A stretch of DNA of 64,000 nt from Trichostrongylus colubriformis (GCA_963978905.1 OZ022257.1:41426203-41490202); one strand, 5' to 3'; shown: positions 11,148-21,954, counted from the stretch's first letter. Notes: generated from the letters alone by a model not told the origin. Numbers and translations are program-made.

Positions 11148-12482
11148 GGGAAGGTCTTCCAACTCATGACGCGCTTTTTGAATGCCGCTTTTTGCATGTA
11201 TGGGGGTACATACAGGAAGCATATAACTGATGTCCATTTTTGCTGCGCGCCCTTACGAATGCCAAAAACGGGGTTGATGGTTCGATCCCCGCCGAGGTCA
11301 AATTTTTGCAAAATTTGGATTTTTAGTTTTTGGGCTCAAAAACACTTAAATATGAAAAATAAGTACAGTAATCACATTTAGAATTCCAGACTACCCTCTA
11401 CTGTCAGTTTTCAGCAAGTTTGACAGTCCAGCCTTTTGACCTTTCAGCGCTCATAGCTCACGAACGAGGCGTTTTTGCGCAAAACGGATTTCATATTCGT
11501 GTTCAGGAGGTCGAACTACCCTTAGGGGTATGTTTCCAGCCCAATCGAGGTATTGACCCAAATTCGAAAATTTGGGCTGGGCGTTGGTATACCTTCGACT
11601 GCACATTCGATGAAGGAGACGGCGATATTACTTGTCCGGAAATTCTCTCTATTTCTCTTGCTCAATGCTTGGTAGGTGAAGATAAAGCGATAGGCACTCG
11701 TGCTGTGCATATTACATTGATTTTCATCGGTTTTGTTTGTCATTCTCTTGTACGAATAGAAGGTGCACCATGCACCACCGCCAAACATACTTTCTCGAAG
11801 TTAGGGTCAAAATATGGAATTGGCTAGAAATGTGTACCTAGGGGTAGTTTGACCCCCTGAAAACGAATATGGCACTCATTTTGTGCGAAATCGCGAAATT
11901 CGAGCGCTACGGGCCCTTTCATGTTTAGAAAGGTCACATCACCAAATTCATTGACAATTTGTAAATAGAGTCATTTTGGCATGCTGTCATTGGAAATTAT
12001 AGTCATTTGGCATAAACAGACTATGTGAAGATGAAAAAGTGAAGGCAAAAAAAATGCAAATGTTCTGCAACGCCGGGTTTCGAACCACCAACCTATGCAC
12101 CTCGTCCGTTTGAGAGTCCATCGTCGTATCCAGTAGGCCACCCGGTCGCCGCAGTAGCCGTACATCGGGGAACCGTTATTAAACTGCTACGTACTTTTAG
12201 TACATGGTGGAGACAAGATTTTATTTTTTACCGTGTTTGACTTTGTTTTGGATGTGAAATAGACGAACTCCTTTGGATCTGCACGTGAACAAAGTTACAA
12301 GGGGTATGCGTTACAATAAGTGGGTTAAAATCGCCTTTTTGAGAAAAAATTTTTTCACTCCTTTTTTGGCATTTGTAGGAACGCACAGCAAAAATGGAAG
12401 TCAGTTATATGTTTCATGTAGGTACCCCCATATGATGGGAAAAACCGTTTTCCAAAAGCGCGTCATGACCTGAAAGACCTCC
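11148..12482 (+). mobile_element. 1.3 kb element with ~130-bp terminal inverted repeats, left arm
   Basis: The ends read AGGGAAGGTCTTCCAACTCA and, on the complement, AGGGAGGTCTTTCAGGTCAT, continuing inward through CGCGCTTTT and a GCATGTATGGGGGTACAT-like block. Internally it has a B-box-like GGTTCGATCCC at about 11278 and a tRNA-like segment (12072-12166). A related but much more diverged element lies in mirrored orientation at 21955-23298. No transposase is seen. Confidence 0.6.
12072..12166 (-). pseudogene. tRNA-like sequence (possible tRNA-Arg-derived), inside TIR element
   Basis: Read on the minus strand it has a good A box (TGGCCTACTGG, fitting TRGYNNANNGG) and a perfect B box (GGTTCGAAACC) about 55 bases apart. 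The first bases GACCGGGTGGCC resemble tRNA-Arg genes. The acceptor and T stems do not pair well and there is extra sequence in the anticodon and variable region, so I call it a tRNA-derived pseudogene or SINE head, not a functional tRNA. Confidence 0.5.
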
Positions 12483-12507
12483 CTTGTAAGGGAGTTCTTG
12501 AGAAAAT

Positions 12508-12589
12508 AGTTTACAGCTGTTTGAAAGAAAGGCTCCAGGTTTGAAGTATTCAAACCTTACCTAGAGTCTTTCTTTCAAACAGCTGTAGT
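12508..12589. repeat. Short fold-back hairpin
   Basis: ACAGCTGTTTGAAAGAAAGG and its near-complement CTTTCTTTCAAACAGCTGT face each other around a short loop containing TTTGAAGTATTCAAA. The arms are about 36 bp with few mismatches. It lies just outside the right end of the 11148-12482 element. Confidence 0.75.
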
Positions 12590-12882
12590 CGCTCGAAGAT
12601 GTCCAAATTTGGTATGGAGAAGATACCGCGCTCCATCGTGTTCGTCGCGTCGAAGCTGTCGCCCGACATGAAATCCTGAACTTCTCTAGATGTGTGGAGT
12701 ATTCTGAATTATCATTTGAAATGTTTAGATTATGAGATAGAAGCGTGATGCGACCTGTAGTGTAAGAGGAATTCCCCCTGTACCACATATTTTTCGGGTT
12801 TTTGTGTCCATTTAGATGTATATTGGTGATGAACATTTAAAATCTCGACAAATGCTGAATTGATGCTTGTGTTTGTTTTCTG

Positions 12883-13076
12883 CCGTACAGGTTTGTTAAG
12901 GTGGAAATTTTATTACGCCTGACGTTTCGACAACTTCGTCTTCATCGCAACATGACAAGTTCGTCTTTATCAAAGGCTTGAAAACAAATGCTTTCAGGCC
13001 TTCGATAAAGACGAAGCTGTCGAAACGTCAGGCGTAATAAAAGTTCCACCTTAACAAACCTGTACGGCAGAAAACA
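12883..13076. mobile_element. Fold-back of two retroelement ends with hammerhead-like cores
   Basis: Arms of about 75-80 nt face each other: CAGGTTTGTTAAGGTGGAA near 12890 and its complement near 13060. Each arm, read outward, contains GAAGTTGTCGAAACGTCAGG or GAAGCTGTCGAAACGTCAGG preceded by GATGAAGAC or GATAAAGAC. The GAYGAAGAC, short stem, GAAAC, GTC order matches the hammerhead ribozyme core found in Penelope-like retroelements and retrozymes, here slightly degraded because CUGAUGA reads GCGATGA. The assignment rests on motif order only. Confidence 0.5.
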
Positions 13077-13219
13077 AACACAAACATATTTGAGGAAATG
13101 CCCGTTTCAAGAAAGATGGACATGAAGTCTGCTAAATTGATGGTTTCTGTGCAGAGAGAGGGGGGTCGTATTGGGCCCCTTTTTTTGGGGGAGGGGGTCG
13201 TATTTTCTGAAAATTTTCC

Positions 13220-13445
13220 TGCTTGACCCTGAATGCAATTTGGCCCATACAATGACTTATGGGGGCCAGCCGATGTACGAGTAGGTGCTTGTACTCTGCC
13301 AGAGGGGCCCGCCACTAATATGCCTACCGCGCTAGAATAGTAGGCTCGATTAGCCCAGTCGGACCTTGATGAGGGATTTGATCCCGCACAATGAGAATGG
13401 AGTGCGCGCCACCTGTCACTACACCACCTCCGTTCGTCCAGACAG
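13220..13445 (-). repeat. SINE-like repeat with tRNA-like boxes
   Basis: On the minus strand GGTGGTGTAGTGACAGG (A-box-like) is followed by GGGATCAAATCCC (B-box-like). The segment shares GGGGGCCAGCCGATGT and GCGCGCCA with the ends of the palindrome arms near 140-330 and 32080-32260. It is probably a tRNA-derived SINE, with moderate support from the boxes alone. Confidence 0.4.
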
Positions 13446-13868
13446 TCCCACAATCACTAGAAAGAAACGAAAATTATTCTACAAAACATCCCGGGGCTAT
13501 CGCAGTGGGGGGGGGACGTCCCACTGGGGACATTATTTCTACCTGAACCTTAAGGGAAGATGGAACCCCTTCTTCCCTCCAGTGAGGCTAGGCAAAAGTA
13601 TAGGCCTGATTGTGCAGATTGACTCCTCAAGGATCCCTCCAGGATGCTTAGATGAGCAACTTTTTATAAGACACACACCCACACCTGCGGTAGTCCCACT
13701 TCCCTCCATTGCTTATCTCCTCCCTCCCATGTCCTGCCAAATACGACCTTTCTCTATCCTTTCCACCCTTGAACGATCTCGTCTGGATGATTCGAGTAAG
13801 AGTTGACCCTGTGGAATGACAAAGCTCAGCTGTCACATGAAAATCACGCATACTTGCAAAGTACTTAC

Positions 13869-15053
13869 CCCGGTAGCTTCCGAGCACTCGGGTCTGCTGG
13901 CTCCAATCTGCTTTGCAAACGCTTCGGCACGATTTAGAGGCATTGGCAAACTGTTAGTCTCGCCGTCACAATAGTTTCCGATTCTCATCAATAGCCGTTT
14001 ATCAATCTGCGTCCCCACAAGGACGAACGGTATTCCATGGATATGATTGAGTACAGTATTTAGTACCTGAATGGCACTCATTGTTCATTTGCCGACCAAT
14101 TTTGACAACTCGATGTACCTCGCGCGTCGCATACCACTGGCGAGCTGCAGACTACGCATAAGAAAATCTGAACACGACTAAATCAGCGATGTGGTTAAGC
14201 AGATTCAAGACGTACAGTTTTATTTCATCCTTATGCGGGTGAAATCATCCACGGTCACACATCGGTCATAGTAGTAGGAGTTCTGCGACTTCAACACACG
14301 ATTGGAAGACCCCCGCCCGTTTCCGACCCTCTGCCCGCATCATGGTAGCTTACTGATCCGTCCGAGCCTCGGCAAGAAGACAGCAATCGTTTCCAGTTAA
14401 GCAGTTTGATCGGACTAGTCTAAACCCCACTACTCCTTCGATAACCCGACATACCTGCATACCATCCCAGTTTAATGACACCAGTGCGAGGTCAGCACAC
14501 CACCGAATGGCTGCTGGTGTCCGTGGTAGGTCTTGTCTGAGTAGAAAGTGCTACCGCAACGATAGTGTGGCATTAGATTGATAGTCCAGCACCATCTAGT
14601 ATCCCCATACATTGAGCGGTCGATTTCTTGTATCATCCCTATCCTTTCGCTCCGTTGCGAACCAACAGACATACAAACCGGCATACACAATCAGTGGTTT
14701 CTATAGAAGAGGGAAAATTCATTGAGCTGAATGATCTTACCGTTCTCATCGTCTCCTCAACACTGGCTTGTCGAGCCACAGATACACAAAGAAGAAACTC
14801 ATGCATATCTTCATTACCGTTTGCGTGGGCTGAATCAACGAAAGTGCATCGTCGCTCATTGAAACGTCTGCCCATTCTGTAAATCAAAAATGCGTATTGT
14901 ATGTGGACTGTAGTGACCAACAGAAAATCTCACCGTAATGTCATAAGGGACACCAGTGCAGTAGGCATATTTCTTGAGCATCAAGACCTTTCCGCTGTTT
15001 GTGTCGCCGATCACCACGCTGCGGACCCCATTCATATTCGTCAATTTTGTCAT
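13869..15053 (-). pseudogene. Divergent Rho-family small GTPase, left copy with frameshift
   Basis: Exons on the minus strand are 15053-14934 (40 codons, starts MTKLTNMNGV), 14876-14741 and 14066-13869, with GT/AG introns matching the intact right copy at 20395. Exon 2 is 136 nt against 144 in the right copy because 8 nt are missing just after its AATGGGCAG start. The expected frame then meets TGA within a few codons. Recognisable blocks are VVIGDTNSGKVLMLKKY (P loop), FLLCVSVARQASVEE, IPFVLVGTQIDKR (G4) and ECSEATG (G5). The P-loop Ser/Thr is Val, and the G4 TKxD Lys is Gln. Exon 3 is one codon shorter than on the right. Unless an alternative start is used, this copy cannot make the full protein. 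Confidence 0.75.
14230..14690 (-). repeat. Dispersed repeat within GTPase intron 2, left copy
   Basis: It corresponds to 20760-21235 in the right arm and recurs, diverged, at 41880-42300 inside misc-1 intron 2. Shared words include GCAGAGGGTCGGAAA and GATTGCTGTCTTCTTGCCGAG. No coding potential is apparent. As both arms carry it, it predates the inverted duplication. Confidence 0.55.
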
Positions 15054-15757
15054 ACTTGTGGGATTTTCTGGAAGAAAATTGGACGGAATCGAATATCATC
15101 AGCTCGTGTACATGGCAAAATGTTACAGTTCCTGATGAGCCATTGTAAAGGGGGCAGATAAATTTGCAAAACAAATTGAATGTTACCGTTGTGGCTCATC
15201 ACAGAAGAAACTGATAGCATCCTGTTACAAAGCACTTTGTGTACACCTCATTCTGCCAGCTTGTCCGATTTGCTTCCCTTTTATTTATTTATTATTTATT
15301 CAATTGCACGGCACAGTGTACAAAAACGTGTTTTTTTACTGCTCACTGGAATAGCAAAAGCGATAGGATCAGCCGAAACGAGGTGAAAGAAATGAAAAAG
15401 AGGCTCCCCAGATCCTCAAAACCGTAAGTGAAGGCCTCAACAGTTGTTGGCTGGTCACATATACAGGAATGTTTCAGAAGTTTTGCAGCGAATAGCTGCG
15501 AGTTAAGCCTGAGGTTTGGGTTCAGAATGGTTTAAACATCTGTAGCTCTTTTTCAGTGACCAACTTAGGTAGTTATCGCAAGAACTCCTCCTCCCCAGAC
15601 TTGTTTTCTTTGGTGATCCACTCCAAAGGTACTGGAGTGTTAAACTGAGTTTTGCGCTTCTATTAACCCGCGTTTATACCAAACTGAATGGAATTTTGGG
15701 GGATCGGCACAAAGTAAAAGACTGCCATTCCTTCTTTCCGTCTGCCTTCCATCTAAG

Positions 15758-17338
15758 AATACCGCCCACGTTCCGTGAATAATCGCCGCTTCGCGACGGC
15801 TTAATCGCGAACAAACCGTGGCACCATCATAACATCCTTCATGGTGGATAAAATGGGAAGATTTAGAAAGCGTTGGATTCGTCCCAAAGCGGCGAGTTCA
15901 GCGATGTGTAAAATGTCAAATTTCGTTGAACAGTTTTTGAAAATCGCGCGAAAACACGTTTTTGCGTTATTCCGCTATAAATCGATTGCTTGTTAAATTT
16001 TTATCGGACTTGTACACATTCTCGTAACGAGCTCGTCGAGCTCTACAAGACGGTACTACAAGTTTCTGGTTTTCTCAAACTCGATACCAGGCCATTTTTT
16101 GCATTTTTAGAAGTTTGAGGGGAAATTTCTTTGAAACCTGATAAGTTGGAGATAAAATTTTTTCATAGTCTTAATCTAAGCTTGCAGAAGTGTAGCAATT
16201 TTGAAGTTTCGGTCATTTCAGATAAGCCCTCATTCCTTCGTGTGGCCCTAAACAGCGCCTCCGTGTATGTGTTCGCCGCCTGAGAAAACCATTTCTTACC
16301 TCATTCACAGACACAGATTCTCCAATGAAATGTACGCCGTTCGATTCCTCATAAAAATGGTATCGAATGACATACAGAAAACTTTGTGGTGATAAATATC
16401 TTATTTTCCCCATTTCCGGCCTTTTCCTTTTGTGGATCGACCTCTCCATCTCTCAGGACAGCGTGCAGTTCATGTGCACGCCATGGGAGAGGGGCCATGA
16501 TCGATGGCGCCACCGGGCTATTCACGTGCACGACAGTGGGGAAGCGGTCGGCGCTCACGATGGTGCCATCGATCGTGACCGCTCTCCCATGGCTAGCACG
16601 TGAATCTCAGCTGCCCACGAGAGAATGAGGGGTCGATCCACAAAAGGAAAAGGCCGGAAATGGGGAAAATAAGATATTTATCACCACAAAGTTTTCTGTA
16701 TGTCATTCGATACCATTTTTATGAGGAATCGAACGGCGTACATTTCATTGGAGAATCTGTGTCTGTGAATGAGGTAAGAGATGGTTTTCTCAGGCGGAGA
16801 ACACATACACGGAGGTGCTGTTTAGGGCCACACTAAGGAATGAGGGCTGATCTGAAATGACCGAAACTTCGAAATTGCTACACTTCTGCGAGCTTAGATT
16901 AAGACAATAAAACATTTTTATCTCCAACTTATAAGGTTTCGAAGAAATTTCCATAAGGTTTCGAAGAAATTTCCCCTCAAACTTCTATGAATGCAAAAAA
17001 ATGGCCTAGTATTGAGTTTGAGAAAACCAGAAACTTGTAGTACCATCTTGTAGAGCTCGACGAGCTCGTTACGAGAATGTGTACAAGTCCGATAAAAATT
17101 TAACAAGCAATCGATTTATAGCGGAATAACGCGAAAACGTGTTTTCGCACGATTTTCAAAAACTGTTCAACGAAATTTGACATTTCACACATCGCTGAAC
17201 TCGCCGCTTTGGGACGAATCCAGTGCTTTTTTAATCTTCCCATTCTATCCACTTTGAAGGATGTTATGACGTCGCGACCGTTTGTTCGCGATTAATCCGT
17301 CGCGATGCGACGATTATTCACGGAACGTGAGCGGTATT
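15758..17338. mobile_element. 1.58 kb fold-back palindrome in the loop
   Basis: From AATACCGCCCACGTTCCGTG at the left end to CACGGAACGTGAGCGGTATT at the right end, the sequence folds on itself almost to its centre near 16530, with only scattered mismatches and small indels. The central part repeats CCATGGGAGAG and GGCGCCACC in inverted form. Arms are about 750-780 nt with almost no spacer. It may be a large MITE or fold-back transposon. Short frames in each arm are mirror images of each other and do not look like genes. Confidence 0.85.
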
Positions 17339-18270
17339 GTATATATGAGGGAAGAATTGTCGAGGCTGATCATGGGAAGCAGAGCATCAGTAATGAGCAA
17401 CAAGTATCTCCACAGGAATTAGGTAGCATCACTTACGAGGAACGTAATTTCATTTATTTCCCTCTCATTTTTCTCCATTTTTTCGTGAACTAGACATTTG
17501 ACATTTGACATTTTAAAAGCGTCATGCGGTTTTTTATTTTATCTTCAGTGGAGGCCTCTAGACACTTCTACCTTCGTCTTTGAATGTAGATTTCAGGTGG
17601 AAGAATGTGCGTTTGAGTTCATAGTATCGCCTATCGATAGCTGTCGGAAGCCGCCTCGCCACTAATTTTCAATGTAACTGATAGGAATCGTGGTGACGTG
17701 GCTGTGATAGCAGGTTAGGATATTCGGGCATCGTTCAACACCGTCCAGGATCTTCAAGTCCTATCAACTAGTAAACAGCCTCTCTCTCTCAAATCCTCGG
17801 AGAGCTAGACGACGCTTTTCTCAGAGCAGCCGGAGCAGCTTTCTTTTCAAAGGGCTCGGAAGTTTACAAACGCCACTTGAATACTTGATGAGCTGCACTT
17901 AATCCGTTTTCAAAAGTGGCTTTTTATCGGTCTGTCGTCTGTTTTTGTTCATTTGAAAGTTTGTGTTCAATCAGGTATGCAGTGTAAAACACGTACAAGA
18001 CGTAAGTCTCTCCATGCACCGCTGTTTGAACTCTTCCGACTGTCGTCTTTCATCTTTGCATCGAACGTGAACTGAGACCGAAGAGCATCTATCCGGCCGA
18101 TTTTCGGCGTTCTCCTTCGGCGAAATAGAGCCGATTCGCGTGCGGATTACTCGGAAGTTTTGTGCGCATATGTTCATCACATGTACTCGAATTGACGTCT
18201 ATTTGCGTACAGCGCGGCAGATCGCGTGCACGTCTTTGTGTGTGTGATCAAAAAGAGACCAGTAAGTGGC

Positions 18271-18356
18271 TATATAAACATAGAATTCAGCGGTAGCTTT
18301 TAATCAAAGCCACTTTCTCGACATGAAGTTTCCACTCAAATTCAGTTCGAGGAAAG
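18271..18356 (+). promoter_or_regulatory. Possible TATA promoter and first coding exon
   Basis: TATATAAAC at 18271-18279 is followed about 45 bases later by ATG (18323) and an 11-codon stretch (MKFPLKFSSRK) ending in G|GTAC at 18356/18357, a usable donor. Spacing between the TATA-like word and the ATG would give a short 5' leader. I could not identify a second exon, so this may be coincidence or the start of an unknown or dead gene. Confidence 0.25.
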
Positions 18357-19654
18357 GTACTTTTTATGTTTCTTGAACGTTCTCGAAGTCATGTTTCTCT
18401 ATGAATGAGTAGGAAGAACACGACTTTTCTTCGAATATAAAACCATTTGCAGTATGTGTTTTGCATATCTAATACTCCCTGAATCACTTATTGTGATATG
18501 ATAGGAAAACGCTAATCTTTGCAGAAGCCCGAAATTAATATTTTTCTGCTACTTCCATTTGGGGGATGTTCAGAGTTTGCTATCCCGCCTGCGTTTTGGG
18601 CGGTCAGGAGATTAGGCAGCTGGACAAAATGAATGAGATACAAATCGATTTCGCGATCAGGTGGGAGGAAGAAGATACGTATCCATTAACCGATCAGGTA
18701 AACAGGCCATTAGGCGATCAGACGGGAAAGGTGAGATAGGTGTCGATCAGATGAATGATACGCCCGATCGGTTTAACGATAAGCATCTTTTTCTTTTTGC
18801 CTGACTGACTGAATCGCGAACTCTGAAAAATGCTTAAATTCGCAGTTCGCGATAATTTGAGTTTGTTAGTCACGTCTGAGGTCGCGGGTTACGAATAAAC
18901 GCGCTCATAGTTCCCGGATCAGATGGCGGCCAACGTCTCACGGTGTCCTACACCCATCTTCAGAATAGCGGGACAGCGGCAGCAACTACTAGGAAAAGAG
19001 GCTTGCTCTCGACTGCGTTAAGTTAGGGTAGTGGGAATTCTGATAGTAAAGCATTGTTTTGGGTGATAACACCACTACAAACTTGTCCGAACGGCTACCT
19101 TCGGAGTGTAGTAATCTCGGCGAAGCCAAAGATTAAAAAGCCTTTTTTGTGGTTTTTGAAAGTCTTGACTAGTTTCCTCTTTAGCCATGTGTTCTTCGAG
19201 TAATTCTGGCTAGGGCGAGTCGCAACCACACGTTCCATAACTCGATGACAGCGAGTGGTGCACCAGCACCTATAAGCTCGTGAAGACATGACAAACATGG
19301 TGTGAAAGTTTAAGCCTCAGCCGGGGAAGGGGAAAGGAGCTTCGGATGAGTGAAACACCAGGAAGGCCCTTTCTTGCACACGGAAGTTGTCACAACTACT
19401 TCGAAGCTCCTTTCTCTTTCTAGTCTCACTAGACTTAGGCTAAAATTTATATCCGCCCTTTTCTAGAAAGCATCTGCCATTTGCTGTATGATCGACGTCT
19501 GGAAGCATACTTTGCATGTCTTCAACCCACTCTGACCCACACTGTAAGGGAAAATCGACTGCTCAACTCGACAACGGAACGATTTTGAAACATTCATGTC
19601 AAGCGCTTGATTACAGTGCAGTTCTACTGCACATTCATACACTGGAAGCCGCCC

Positions 19655-19943
19655 TAAGGCTGCGTTCATACCCAAATGAATGCGAATTTGGCACATTGGC
19701 GCATCGGTATCGGCGCATCGGCGATTTGGATTCTTGGCGATGGCACGCACCATCACGCTTGCATATTTGCATTCCGGCAAATGACTAAAATCGCGGACGC
19801 GCCGATGCTCTCATCTTTTCTATCGATATGTATGTTAGGCTTGACGCGGATGCGTCAATTATCTCAAATCGCGGATGATACTGATCTTTTACTTTGTGCC
19901 AATCCCCAAAAATTTCATTCAGTTTGGTATGATCGCGGCCTCA
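19655..19943. mobile_element. MITE of the TAGGCCGC family at the palindrome inner junction
   Basis: Ends TAAGGCTGCGTTCATACC and, complemented, TGAGGCCGCGATCATACC. The right 56 bases or so (19888-19943) pair with 15655-15725 in the left arm, while the rest has no left-arm partner. The junction of the inverted duplication therefore falls inside this element. Confidence 0.7.
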
Positions 19944-20394
19944 GAGATGCGCATAACCCAGTTTAATACTCCAGACCCTTTGGAGTGGATGACCAAAGAA
20001 AAGAAGTCTGGGTAAGGGAAGGGAGGGGAGGGGAGTTAGTTGCAGGGACCACCCAGGTTTGTTACTGAAGTAGAGCGGAATATGTCTCAACCACCTCTAA
20101 CCCCCGACCTCAGCCTTATTTCCCGTACCACGCAATTAAGTAAATAAATAAATAAATAAATAAATAAAAAGGTCGCAAAGCGAACAAACTGACAGAACTA
20201 GGTGTTCACAAAGTGCTTTGTAACGGAATGCTAACAGTTCCTCTGTGGTGAGCCACAACGGTAACTTTCAATTGGTTTTGCACATTTATCTGCCCCCTTT
20301 CACCATGGCTCATCAGGAACTGTAACATTTTGCTATGTATACGAGCTGATGATATCCGATTCCGTCCAATTCTCTTCCAGAAAATTCCACAAAC

Positions 20395-21706
20395 ATGACA
20401 AAATTGACGAATATGAATGGGGTCCGTTGCGTGGTGATCGGCGACACAAACAGCGGAAAGGACATGATGCTCAAGAAATATGCCTGCTGCACTGGTGTCC
20501 CTTATGACATTACGGTAAGATTCTCTGTTGATCACTACTATTCACATGCAACACGCAAATTTGATATTCCAGAATGGGCAGGTTGTGACCGGTTTCAATG
20601 GGCGACGATGCACGTTCGTTGATTCAGCCCACGTTAACGGTAATGAAGATGTGCATGTATTTCTTCTTTGTGTATCTGTGGCTCGACAAGCCAGTGTTGA
20701 GGAGACGGTGAAAACGGTAAGATCATCCGTTGTATGTCGGTTGTACTAACAAATTTTGTATGTCGGTTTATATGTCTGTTGACTCGCAAGTGAGTGGTCA
20801 GATAAGGGATGACAGAGAAAATCGACTGTTCAAAGTATGGGATACTAAATAGTGCTGGACTATCAATCTAAGGCCACATTACCGTTGTCATGGCACTTCC
20901 TACTTATATAGCACCTACCACGATCACCAGCAGCCATTCGACGGTGTGCTGACGTCGCACTAGGGGTCATCACACTGGGATGGTAGTATGCAGGTATGTC
21001 GGGTTATCGGAGGAGTAGTGTGGTTTAGAACAAGACCGATCAGACTGCTTGACTGAAGACGATTGCTGTCTTCTTGCCGAGCCCCGGACAGATCAGTAAG
21101 CTACCATGATGCGGGCAGAGGGTCGGAAAGGGGTGGTGATCTTTCCATCGAGGGGTGTAGTCGCAGAACTCCGACTACTATGACCAATGTGTGACACCAG
21201 TGGATGATTTCATTCAAGGGTGAATTCAATAAAATGTACGTCTTAAATCTGCTTAACCACATCGCTGAATTGGTCCTATTTAGATTTTCTTATGCGTAGT
21301 CCTCAGCTCGCCAGTGGTGTGCGACGCGCGAGGTACATCGAGTTGTTTGGTCAGCAAATGAACAATGAATGCCATTTAGGTACTAAATACCGTACTCGAT
21401 CATATCCATGGAATACCGTTCGTCCTGGTGGGAACGCAGATTGAAAAACGGCTATTGATGAGAATCGGAAACTATTGTGACGGCGAGACTAACAGTTTGC
21501 CAATGCCTCTCAATCGTGCCGAAGCGTTTGCAAAGCAGATTGGAGCCAGCAAATACCTGGAGTGCTCGGAAATTACCGGAGTAAGTACTTTGCAAGTTAT
21601 TCGTGATTTTCATGTGATAGCTGAGTTTGTCATTCGACGGGTCAACTCTTACTCAAAGCATCCTAAGAAGAGGTCGTTCAAGGGTGATCGTACCCCTAAA
21701 GGGTAG
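20395..21706 (+). CDS. Divergent Rho-family small GTPase, right copy, open frame
   Basis: Three exons join in phase 0: 20395-20514 (40 codons), 20573-20716 (48 codons) and 21380-21580 (67 codons), with introns of 58 and 663 nt. The frame stays open past 21580 to a stop at 21706 (VSTLQVIRDF to DRTPKG), so the last part may be read through or spliced elsewhere. Rho/Cdc42 landmarks are the N-terminal P loop GDTNSGKDMM, FLLCVSVARQASVEE, IPFVLVGTQIEKR and GASKYLECSEITG, plus a basic tail with KHPKKRSFKG. The residue after the P-loop Lys is Asp, not Ser/Thr, G4 reads TQIE for TKxD, and the G3 DTAGQ block is not conserved. No CAAX box is visible. Rho GTPases are usually about 190 residues and membrane-anchored signalling switches. 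This one is probably a poor GTP binder, by inference. Intron 2 carries a dispersed repeat. Confidence 0.6.
20760..21235 (+). repeat. Dispersed repeat within GTPase intron 2, right copy
   Basis: It is the mirror partner of 14230-14690 and is related to 41880-42300. It includes GGTGTGCTGACGTCGCACTA and GCAGAGGGTCGGAAAGGGG. No gene is recognised in it. Confidence 0.55.
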
Positions 21707-21954
21707 GGGAAGATCGTATTTGACACGACATGGGAGGAAGGGGATAACCGAGTAAGGGAATGTGGTACTATCGCAGGGGTGGTGGTGCATCTTATAAAAA
21801 GTTGCTTATCTAACCATCCTGGAGACCGCTAGACTATATGAAATTCCAAATAGTTGTGCACGTGCACAAAGACGATAAAGGATCCAATAAGGATAACTGG
21901 CGTATGGATCTACCACCAAAACGTAGGAATCAGATACTCGGCAAGTGGACTAAC

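Larger units (their letters stand above)
1..15725 (+). repeat. Left arm of giant (~32 kb) inverted repeat
   Basis: This segment reappears in reverse complement at 19888-32396. Anchor pairs I matched by eye are 1-110 with 32285-32396, 825-945 with 31935-32060, 1722-1818 with 30975-31071, 3225-4835 with 27125-29880, 5281-5612 with 26360-26704, 7010-7390 with 24640-25140, 10560-10910 with 23690-24200, 13650-13800 with 21660-21815, 13869-15053 with 20395-21580, and 15655-15725 with 19888-19945. The arm is cut by the window edge, so the true outer boundary is unknown. It is longer than the right arm mainly because of a mariner at 6079 and a 2.9 kb composite insert at about 7390-10295. Identity is uneven: about 80% in the membrane-protein exon and over 90% in the GTPase exons. 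Confidence 0.93.
15726..19887. other. Spacer (loop) of the giant inverted repeat
   Basis: This 4.2 kb segment between the arms has no counterpart elsewhere in the palindrome. It holds a 1.58 kb fold-back (15758-17338), a possible promoter and first exon (18271-18356), and a stretch rich in GATCAG words (18590-18780, with a related stretch in reverse orientation near 37090-37150). A dispersed repeat at 18890-19050 resembles 430-600. The first 230 bases of a MITE lie at 19655-19887. I recognise no convincing coding gene at 17500-18250 or 19050-19650. Confidence 0.8.

Noticed and set aside
12072..12166. Functional tRNA-Arg gene
   Set aside because: Boxes are good, but the acceptor and T stems do not pair and the middle is too long, so it is more likely a tRNA-derived repeat.
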